A DNA stretch of 19,104 nucleotides. Source: an uncultured Oscillospiraceae bacterium. Lineage in GTDB: Bacteria > Bacillota > Clostridia > Oscillospirales > Acutalibacteraceae. The stretch lies in the NCBI GenBank assembly GCA_902478605.1, contig CABSLQ010000057.1, positions 1-19,104 on the forward strand. Reading direction: 5' to 3'. Below the pieces are notes generated by a model. That model was not told where the DNA came from. It did not search any database and saw nothing but the letters and a program-made list of their open reading frames with translations. A program made the translations under genes and the position numbers. Shown one piece after another: positions 13,688 to 19,104 of the stretch (its first letter is position 1; each line of letters begins with the position of its first letter).

Positions 13688-15370
13688 TTATCGGCTTTCA
13701 TCCTCTTCCGCTTCCCCGTCCCCGTCCTCTTCCCGGTTGGCGGGCTCGGCGTCCTGGCGGATTCCCCGCCCCTCCTGCGCCGCCTGGTCGGCCAGGTCGA
13801 AAGCGGAAGCGGACACGCTTCCCTCGTTTGCGATTTCCTCCAGCTCCTGCAGGGCCTCCTCTTCGGTATAGCCCAGCTTTTCGATCAGGAACCGCTTCTT
13901 GCTCATCAGCCCGTTGGTGGTCAGCAGGATTCCCTCGTTTATATTGGTCTGCCGATCCTGCAGGATGGAATCGTCGAATACCACCTTGGTTTCCCAGCCG
14001 CCTGCCGCCAGAGACCGGACGCTCTGCCCGTTCCACTGCAAATCGTACAGGCTGGCAATCTGGATAATGGCGTCCACCATTTTGGAAATGGCCAGCTTGA
14101 TTTGCAGCTGCTGGGCCTTGATGGTTTTGTAGGTCTTGGAATTTTCGCTGATAACCTCGGTGGCGGTTTTGAGACCCTGCGCCCGGTCAAACGTGAAGGT
14201 CCCGGCGGAGAAGCCCACCTGCAGACACAGGATGGACAGAAACGCGTTGATAGCCCGCTCGTGCTCGTCGATGCGCAGCTCCACCGAGTTGTCCTGAATT
14301 TTCAGCGCGTCTGGGTTGTCGGTGGACAGCGCCTCGTATGCTTCGTCGGACGCGTCGAAATACCGCCGCATTTCGCCGGTGTCCGGATCCGCAATCGTAC
14401 GGATACACTGCGCCGGCACGATAATCCGCTTTTTCCCCAGCCGGAATTCCCGGATAAAGCTGTCGTAGCAGATGTCCAGCGCCTTGAGGGTCGACATGGC
14501 ATTGGCGTATATGGACACGCCCAGCGGTGAATTGTCGTCGATATTGTTGGCGACGGCTGTCCGATAGTAGGCGAACAGGGAAGTGGTCAGCCCCTGCAGC
14601 GCCGTTTCCTCGTTCAGAAAAGGGTAAATCTCATTGAGCGGATACCGGAAGCCGAGAATGTCCTGGCTTTCGGTCATGCCGGGATCCGGCTGCTTGTATT
14701 CGGTGCGGAACGCCTCGTTGCTGATATAGTAGGTCAGGCCGTCCCACTTGTGCCATTCCAGGCGGGTGTAATAATACCCGTCCTTGGCCTCGCGGCTGAT
14801 GAAAACGCCGTCGGTTACCTGTGCGTTGTCCCAGGCCGTCGGGACAAACTGATCCGCCATACAGAAGCCCAGGCGGATTTGCCCGCCGCCCGGTATCACG
14901 TTCCCCTGGCTGTCCCGCTTTTCCTCGTACCATGCCTTGACGGCTCCGCCGCCCAGCGCCAGCACCTGCTCAATATGCTCCTGCATCTTGGTCCAGAACC
15001 CGTTTCTTACCAGCACATCGTGAACGAATTCCTCCAGTGGCTGCGTTTCGCCTTCCTGCGAGACGTGTACCTCGCACTGCTCGCTCCAGACAAGCCCCGC
15101 CAGCTCTGCGCAGATAGCCTTGGCCGTGTCCATTCGTTCCAAATCCCGCCGGTTGCGCGGGTTGGCAATGGTGGGGGACAGAATCCGGTGCCACGGGCTG
15201 TAAAAGCCCTTGTACAGGTATTTCCAAATGAAGATGCCGAAATAATAAAACTGGTTGAAAGAGGGAACGCCCCCCACTTCAAAAATATCCTTGAACTCTT
15301 TAGAGAGCCCTGTTTCTGCTCCCGCCTTTTTCATCCAGTTTTTCACCCTCTCCCTGAGTTTGTCAAACAT
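13688..15370 (-). CDS. Portal protein (SPP1 gp6-like)
   Basis: A 560-residue portal subunit that forms the dodecameric DNA gateway at one capsid vertex. Recognisable stretches are WKYLYKGFYSPWHRI (about 49-63), NPRNRRDLERMDTAKAICAE, LALGGGAVKAWYEEKRDSQG (about 150), PLNEIYPFLNEETAL, NDNDDNSPLG-type text around NNIDDNSPLGVSIYANAMST, GFSAGTFTFDRAQGLKTATE and EVISENSKTYKTIKAQQLQI. The last two are highly typical of SPP1-type portals. The C-terminus is acidic (REEDGDGEAEEDESR). It lies 31 bases after the PD-(D/E)XK-like gene and 12 before the minor capsid gene. The accessory methyltransferase cassette separates it from the terminase it docks with. Confidence 0.9.
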   Translation of the reverse strand: MFDKLRERVKNWMKKAGAETGLSKEFKDIFEVGGVPSFNQFYYFGIFIWKYLYKGFYSPWHRILSPTIANPRNRRDLERMDTAKAICAELAGLVWSEQCEVHVSQEGETQPLEEFVHDVLVRNGFWTKMQEHIEQVLALGGGAVKAWYEEKRDSQGNVIPGGGQIRLGFCMADQFVPTAWDNAQVTDGVFISREAKDGYYYTRLEWHKWDGLTYYISNEAFRTEYKQPDPGMTESQDILGFRYPLNEIYPFLNEETALQGLTTSLFAYYRTAVANNIDDNSPLGVSIYANAMSTLKALDICYDSFIREFRLGKKRIIVPAQCIRTIADPDTGEMRRYFDASDEAYEALSTDNPDALKIQDNSVELRIDEHERAINAFLSILCLQVGFSAGTFTFDRAQGLKTATEVISENSKTYKTIKAQQLQIKLAISKMVDAIIQIASLYDLQWNGQSVRSLAAGGWETKVVFDDSILQDRQTNINEGILLTTNGLMSKKRFLIEKLGYTEEEALQELEEIANEGSVSASAFDLADQAAQEGRGIRQDAEPANREEDGDGEAEEDESR

Positions 15371-15401
15371 CGGCTCACCGCCTTATACAACGTGGTTTTT
15401 G

Positions 15402-15821
15402 TTACACTTCCATATCAATCCCGTCCAGGACGCTCTGCGGTACGTCGTAGCCGCGAATAGAATATAAAAGCCTTACCCATTCCTGCTCGGACAATATCGC
15501 CCTCTGCGGAAGGAAGCGTTTGGCAGGCCCGTTTAAAGGCGTTACTTTCCATGTCTGGAAATCGTCCGAATACCGACAGGCAATCACCGGGATCTGCGCC
15601 CTGTTGCCCAGGTCAATCATGGCCTGATACGTTGGGTGGGAGGCGTATTGCGGCGCTGCGTGTTCGTTTTTGTATTCCACAATCGCGGACGCTTTCCCAC
15701 GGTCGTATTCCAAAAACAGAAAATCCAAATCTACAGCCGGGCAATCCCAGCCCCATCGCCGATGCCGGCGAGATAGCGCTTCATCCCGCCAGCCCGTCCT
15801 CTCCGGCCTTACTTCCGGCAT
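15402..15821 (-). CDS. Small PD-(D/E)XK-like nuclease protein
   Basis: A 139-residue protein starting MPEVRPERTGWRDEALSRRH. D31 and D33 (PAVDLDFLFLEYD), then E49-Y-K51 (SAIVEYKNEH), form the spacing of a PD-(D/E)XK nuclease core: a beta strand with Asp, then a strand ending E-x-K. The second half (YQAMIDLGNRAQIPVIACRY) gives a helix and a further strand of the same fold. It is shorter than most restriction enzymes and has no DNA-recognition domain. The ATG lies behind AGGAAG and within the end of the methyltransferase gene (41-base overlap), so the two are made together. It may act on DNA marked or left unmarked by the methyltransferase, assist packaging, or be a catalytically silent relative. 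Confidence 0.7.
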   Translation of the reverse strand: MPEVRPERTGWRDEALSRRHRRWGWDCPAVDLDFLFLEYDRGKASAIVEYKNEHAAPQYASHPTYQAMIDLGNRAQIPVIACRYSDDFQTWKVTPLNGPAKRFLPQRAILSEQEWVRLLYSIRGYDVPQSVLDGIDMEV

Positions 15822-17043
15822 AGGCTTCCTGCACCCGCCTTTCTGTGGTTTCTATGTTGCTTTCATCAACGTCAACGCCTATGAACCGCCTACCCATCGA
15901 AACGGCGGCGACGCCCGTTGTCCCGCCACCGGAAAACGGGTCAAGGATAACATGGCCCGGGTCGGTGAACCGCTCCACAATATCCTTCATGCCGCCAACG
16001 GACTGTCCCCATTCGTGGAACCGCTTGTCGTTATCATTCGGAGGGCTTTTCAGCACGTCGCCGATATAGTCACCGGTGTATTCTCCCTTGGTGTACCACA
16101 GCACAGGCTTCCAGAAGGTATTCGTGCGCTTGTGCCACAGTTGCGGAGACTGCCCGCCAGGCGTCAGGTAGGCGAGACACCAGTGATACTCCATGCAGCT
16201 GCCAAGCAGCCTCACAACCTCCGGCAGATAGGACTGTCCGACCATTACGACGAGTGAGCCGCCCGGCTTTAATACGCGCTTCGCCACTTTTGACAGGTCC
16301 TCATACAGCGGTATGTACTCCTTCGGGTAAGGCGGATCGGTGATGATGATATCCACGCTTTCGTCTTCCACCATCGGCAGCCCGTCCCGGATATCCGCCG
16401 CATACAGCCTGCACATATCCTCCGGCATTTTCTCCGGAAGCGAAAACCGCTTGCGTTCCGCCTTTTCCTCCCGCGCTAGCTGCTTGGCAACACCCATCGC
16501 ACTGCCGCCCTCCGCCATGCGCTCGACCACGGCCGGGTTCTGGACGGCGCGCTCTTCGCGCTTGGTGGGATTGAAGATGGAAACCGGTTTGCGGGCGACT
16601 TGGCGCGGGCGCTCTTTCCCGTCTGCGCCGATGTTAGTTTCCAACTGGGCAATCTGCCCAGTTCGTTCAAGCTCATTTCTTCTTGCTGACACAGTATGGT
16701 GACTTATGCCCAGACCCGCCGCGATCTGCCGATCGCTTTTCTCCGGCGTCTCCTTCAGCTGTTGGCGAATCAGCTCCCGCCGCTGTTCCTGCGACAGCTG
16801 CCGCCGCGCCATGTTCAGCTTCCTCGCATGCGTCCGTTTTTCTTCCTCCGTCATACCGGCACGGATAACCTTTGGATAATCCTTGATCCCCAACTCCTCG
16901 CAGATTTGCAGACGGTGGTGCCCATCCAGCACATTCCCGTGCTCGTCGAACTCCACTGGCACCATCACGCCGCGCCGGGCAATGTCCTCCTTCAGCTCTC
17001 TGTACTCGTCTTCGCCCAATGCGGGCATAACCTGATAATCCAT
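15781..17043 (-). CDS. ParB-like / DNA adenine or cytosine-N4 methyltransferase fusion
   Basis: A 420-residue fusion. Residues about 1-75 are a ParB/Srx-like N-terminal domain with a GHHR motif at 41-44 (VLDGHHRLQICEELGI). Residues about 104-128 are a helix-turn-helix (DRQIAAGLGISHHTVSARR). Residues about 210-400 are an amino-methyltransferase of the order with the catalytic motif first: DPPY at 236-239 in IIITDPPYPKEY, then the SAM site DPFSGGGTTGVAA at 368-380 and FIGVDVDE. It therefore modifies DNA at an exocyclic amino group (N6-A or N4-C). Start: the longest frame uses TTG at 17076 with no spaced ribosome site, while the ATG at 17041-17043 follows AGGAGAAAGGG and matches the usual beginning, MDYQVMPAL. 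It sits between terL and portal with a structured leader. Whether it protects phage DNA, regulates genes or pairs with the nuclease-like gene is open. Confidence 0.85.
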   Translation of the reverse strand: MDYQVMPALGEDEYRELKEDIARRGVMVPVEFDEHGNVLDGHHRLQICEELGIKDYPKVIRAGMTEEEKRTHARKLNMARRQLSQEQRRELIRQQLKETPEKSDRQIAAGLGISHHTVSARRNELERTGQIAQLETNIGADGKERPRQVARKPVSIFNPTKREERAVQNPAVVERMAEGGSAMGVAKQLAREEKAERKRFSLPEKMPEDMCRLYAADIRDGLPMVEDESVDIIITDPPYPKEYIPLYEDLSKVAKRVLKPGGSLVVMVGQSYLPEVVRLLGSCMEYHWCLAYLTPGGQSPQLWHKRTNTFWKPVLWYTKGEYTGDYIGDVLKSPPNDNDKRFHEWGQSVGGMKDIVERFTDPGHVILDPFSGGGTTGVAAVSMGRRFIGVDVDESNIETTERRVQEAYAGSKAGEDGLAG

Positions 17044-17090
17044 TTGGCTGCCAACCCTTTCTCCTGTATTGTCCAACCCTTTTGTTTATG

Positions 17091-17155
17091 GGCATAGAAA
17101 AGGGGACAGGCGATTGGCGTTCCTGTCCCCGTCGGGTAGCTAACCCGTCTATGCC
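17091..17155 (-). ncRNA. Candidate three-way-junction RNA in the methyltransferase leader
   Basis: On the minus strand an outer 7-bp stem (GGCATAG, 17155-17149, with CTATGCC, 17097-17091) encloses two hairpins. One is CGGGT-TAGCT-ACCCG (17147-17133); the other is GGGGACAGG with CCTGTCCCC around an 11-base loop (17130-17102). All three stems are perfect. A further mini-hairpin, AAGC-TTCG-GCTT (17172-17161), lies just upstream, after the terL stop. The 9-bp hairpin is followed by TTTTCT, so it could also work as a weak terminator when the outer stem is not formed. Location: the 139-base gap between terL and the methyltransferase. I could not match it to a known riboswitch or ribozyme; hammerhead core motifs are absent. 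Confidence 0.6.
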
Positions 17156-17182
17156 GGTAAAAGCCGAAGCTTATACCCGTAT

Positions 17183-18400
17183 TTAAAGAATGCCCATCAT
17201 CTGCCGCATATACGGCTCCACGGCGTATTCCTGGGCGTCTAAACTGTCCACATTGTACGTCCCGTCGTCCAGGCGCACGTCCTTAGTCATGTATTTGGAA
17301 TCCCACACGGCTGTCTGAAACGCTTCCAGCGTTCTGGTACACCTGGCCAGCAGCTTATGCCTCCCTGTGGCCTGCAGGCGGCAGAAGAAACGGATCCGGT
17401 CGTTTATCTCGCCTTTACGTGCGTTGTGTATATTGATGCCTACCCGTTCGGTGGCGCAGGCGGTGCGCAGCCCTTGGATCAGCGTTTGTTCCGCGCTGTC
17501 GCAGTAAGCGTCGGCCACTGTATAAGCCGCTTTGCACTCCCGCACGAAATCTACAAAATCCCGCTCCAATTCGGCGGGTGACATAACGCCCTTGCGATAA
17601 TACTCACGCAATGTGATGATTTCCCGCAGGCCTGGCGTAAAGCCCGTGCAGTTGAAGGCGGTTGCCGAACCGTTGCCTCCAAAATCCACGCCGATGGTGG
17701 CAAACAGCACCGGCGGCGCTTGCTGCAGAATGAAATCCTGCGGCCGGTCGGCGACGTGGCGGTATATCGCGCCTTCCGCCGCCTTCCACAGCCCAAGAAT
17801 GTAGCGGTCATAATACACCGTGCCCGCGTACTCCCGCTTGAGGTTTTCCACAAAGAGCGGGTCCAGCGTAGGGTTGTCATCAATGGTGTAGCTTTGGCGG
17901 TAGATATCCGCGTCTGAATCCAGAAATTTTTTCACCCAGTGGTGCGGATTCTCTGGGTTCAGCGTCCCATCAAACCGACTGTATGGCTTGTCGAGGCGGC
18001 TTTTCAGCATGGTGAATACATCTTCATGCCATGTAGCCATCTCGTCGCCGTAACAGTATTTGATGGAGGAACCGCGAATCCGGTTGACCTGGTTTACTTT
18101 GTCGGCACCCAGACAATACGCCTTTTCACCAAACAGCATGGCGGTATTGTCGCTGCGGATACTGCTTACCAGTTCGGTGCTATACATGTCCTGCAACGGC
18201 TCAATAATATTGCGCTGAAGTGTTCCCTTGGTGTTGCCAAGAATTACAATCAGCCCGGGCAGACCCGCAACCCGGCGTATGCGCCTCGGGATCACAAAAT
18301 AATCCAGATAGGTTTTGCCGGATCGCGTTGCGCCTTCCTTGATATTCCACCGATGGTTAGCGTTATCCAAAAACTCCCGTTGCTTCGGCGTGAAGCCCAT
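17183..18400 (-). CDS. terL: Terminase large subunit (PBSX-type)
   Basis: A 405-residue packaging motor ATPase/nuclease. Walker A is EGATRSGKT (about 22-30), Walker B is KYCYGDEMA (about 114-122, with D119-E120), and a coupling-like region follows at SRFDGTLNPENPHHW. The C-terminal RNase-H-like nuclease begins with GVDFGGNGSA (D239), then VADAYCDSAEQ (D297, D301), and has a late Asp in DSLDAQEYAV. Length and motifs fit PBSX/Terminase_3 large subunits. It docks on the portal and cuts concatemeric DNA. Its ATG overlaps the small-subunit stop by one base (TAATG). It is followed by a structured gap rather than by the portal gene, which is unusual for such a compact cluster. Confidence 0.92.
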   Translation of the reverse strand: MGFTPKQREFLDNANHRWNIKEGATRSGKTYLDYFVIPRRIRRVAGLPGLIVILGNTKGTLQRNIIEPLQDMYSTELVSSIRSDNTAMLFGEKAYCLGADKVNQVNRIRGSSIKYCYGDEMATWHEDVFTMLKSRLDKPYSRFDGTLNPENPHHWVKKFLDSDADIYRQSYTIDDNPTLDPLFVENLKREYAGTVYYDRYILGLWKAAEGAIYRHVADRPQDFILQQAPPVLFATIGVDFGGNGSATAFNCTGFTPGLREIITLREYYRKGVMSPAELERDFVDFVRECKAAYTVADAYCDSAEQTLIQGLRTACATERVGINIHNARKGEINDRIRFFCRLQATGRHKLLARCTRTLEAFQTAVWDSKYMTKDVRLDDGTYNVDSLDAQEYAVEPYMRQMMGIL

Positions 18401-18801
18401 TAAATCACCCCGCCGACCTTATCCATCAGTTCATCAAGCTTTTTAATGGCCTGCTCGTTTTGCGCTGTTACGGCATATTTGTCGATGACAATAGCCATGG
18501 CCGTCGCCAACTGCTGTATACCGGCGCGTTCGATCTTTTGTCGGTCACCCATGGCGTCCAGATATTTATCCAGCAGGCTGCATACCTTGTCTTTTTGCCC
18601 GTCCATATAAGCCAGAACGTCGGCGGCGTTTTCTGCTTTTTTCTGTTCGGCCTTTCTCTGCGTATCGCCGTCTTTCATCACAACCCGTTTGACCGTGCTG
18701 TCCGCGATGTGATGCTTTTTCGCCACGGCGTTGTAGCTCCCCAGCTCCACATAATCCGCAATAATCCGCTTTTTCTGTTTGTCTGTAAGCCGCTTTGCCA
18801 C
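18400..18801 (-). CDS. terS: Terminase small subunit
   Basis: A 133-residue DNA-recognition subunit. The N-terminus is a helix-turn-helix (KKRIIADYVELGSYNAVAKK, then IADSTVKRVV), followed by coiled-coil helices (RKAEQKKAENAADVLAYMDG, LDKYLDAMGDRQKIERAGIQ) suited to ring oligomerisation, ending KKLDELMDKVGGVI. It binds the packaging site and feeds DNA to the large subunit. Start: TTG at 18810, GTG at 18807 and GTG at 18801 are all in frame; I prefer 18801 (VAKRLTDKQK) because the weak GCGGGG is nine bases upstream. It overlaps terL by one base. No clear sigma-70 promoter is visible upstream. Confidence 0.85.
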   Translation of the reverse strand: MAKRLTDKQKKRIIADYVELGSYNAVAKKHHIADSTVKRVVMKDGDTQRKAEQKKAENAADVLAYMDGQKDKVCSLLDKYLDAMGDRQKIERAGIQQLATAMAIVIDKYAVTAQNEQAIKKLDELMDKVGGVI

Positions 18802-18815
18802 GCACACCAACCCCG

Positions 18816-19104
18816 CTAATACGTATACTTGAAACTGAAGTTTACAAGAGTACCATCAGGCGGTATCTGAATGGTCCTCGCCGACCCTAACGTTGATGCA
18901 ACCATGCCTTGTTGTGGATCATAAACCGAGTATATTGTAGTATCGTATATTGCCAAACCGCCTGGTAATGTTATTGTAATTTGGTTAGGGCTTCTATTTA
19001 CAAATCCCGGAACAAATGCAATACAAGCGTCATCACTCTCTATAGATGTTATTGTCCTCCTCCACCTCGGTGGCCGTGTCCACGGTCAGCTTACCGTCCA
19101 CAAT
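18816..19104 (-). pseudogene. Frame-broken, edge-truncated tail-fibre-like fragment
   Basis: The right edge contains two adjacent reading frames that look like one broken protein. Frame A (19104-19033) reads IVDGKLTVDTATEVEEDN and then stops; this wording resembles a recurring motif of gut-phage tail-fibre proteins. Frame B (shifted by one, open 19085-18816) reads SIESDDACIAFVPGFVNRSP and ends SFKYTY at a TAG (18816-18818). It has no start codon with a ribosome site before its last third. The change lies near 19055, where composition also switches from GC-rich to AT-rich (about 18811-19050). It may be a decayed or recombined fibre gene, a true frameshift, or an assembly join. The rest of this 290-base stretch upstream of terS holds nothing else I can support. 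Confidence 0.5.

Noticed and set aside
12761..14530. 589-codon open frame on the plus strand across portal and minor capsid genes
   Set aside because: It is antisense to two well-supported genes; the translation is low-complexity His/Arg/Gly-rich with no family pattern. High GC with few antisense stops explains it.
17044..17095. Longer starts for the methyltransferase gene (TTG at 17076, or out-of-frame ATG at 17095)
   Set aside because: The TTG abuts its only AG-rich stretch, and the 17095 frame is not the methyltransferase frame; the ATG at 17043 gives the expected N-terminus.
17091..17155. Hammerhead or other known small ribozyme in the terL-methyltransferase gap
   Set aside because: The three-way junction shape is suggestive, but the required CUGANGA and GAAA core segments are absent.
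18820..18860. Possible promoter before terS (TTGTAA with a downstream TATACG/TACGTA)
   Set aside because: Matches are weak and spacing is poor; the surrounding AT-rich coding fragment explains them.
1..19104. CRISPR arrays, tRNA or rRNA genes, insertion sequences, integrase or att sites
   Set aside because: No regularly spaced repeats, tRNA cloverleafs, transposase or integrase frames were seen on either strand; attachment sites would lie outside this late-gene segment.

Overview
The window is the late (structural) half of a temperate-type tailed phage, most likely a prophage, with every real gene on the minus strand. Transcription runs from high to low coordinates. GC content is fairly high by eye, Shine-Dalgarno sites are strong GGAGG types, and the proteins resemble Gram-positive phage families (PBSX-type terminase, SPP1-type portal, Minor_capsid_1/2/3-like connectors, Gp15-like tail chaperone, M15/LysM lysin). 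Together these suggest a siphovirus of a Firmicute, probably a Clostridia/Oscillospiraceae-like gut bacterium. No tail sheath gene is seen, which fits a long non-contractile tail.

Layout in transcription order. Packaging: small terminase (18801-18400) and large terminase (18400-17183). Then a probable accessory insert: a leader able to fold as a three-way-junction RNA (17155-17091), a ParB-like/DNA-methyltransferase fusion (17043-15781) and a small PD-(D/E)XK-like protein (15821-15402). Head: SPP1-type portal (15370-13688); minor capsid protein with a C-terminal PBECR-like nuclease-toxin domain (13675-12083); a 67-aa Cys-rich protein; a 54-aa zinc-knuckle protein and a 157-aa helical protein bracketed by two intrinsic terminators; scaffold (11043-10552); major capsid protein (10544-9354). 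Head-tail joining: four small connector/minor capsid genes (9341-7828). Tail: tube (7823-7359), chaperones gpG-like and Gp15-like (7297-6288), a 46-aa Cys-rich protein, tape measure (6117-4030), a large tail-tip protein (4033-2063) and a tail fibre (2050-1028). Lysis: M15 peptidase/PG-binding/LysM endolysin (1007-132) and the start of a one-helix holin-like protein running off the left edge.

Genes are tightly packed with ATGA or TAATG junctions. The few spaces between them hold hairpins: after terL, after the 67-aa gene, before scaffold and after the tail tube. These probably set the relative expression of packaging, capsid, tube and chaperone genes. The right edge (18811-19104) is AT-richer and holds a frame-broken fragment of a tail-fibre-like protein.

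The best candidates for something new are the RNA + ParB-methyltransferase + nuclease-like cassette between terL and portal, and the toxin-like tail of the minor capsid protein with its overlapping small Cys protein. Family names come from recognising sequence patterns; no database search was run.
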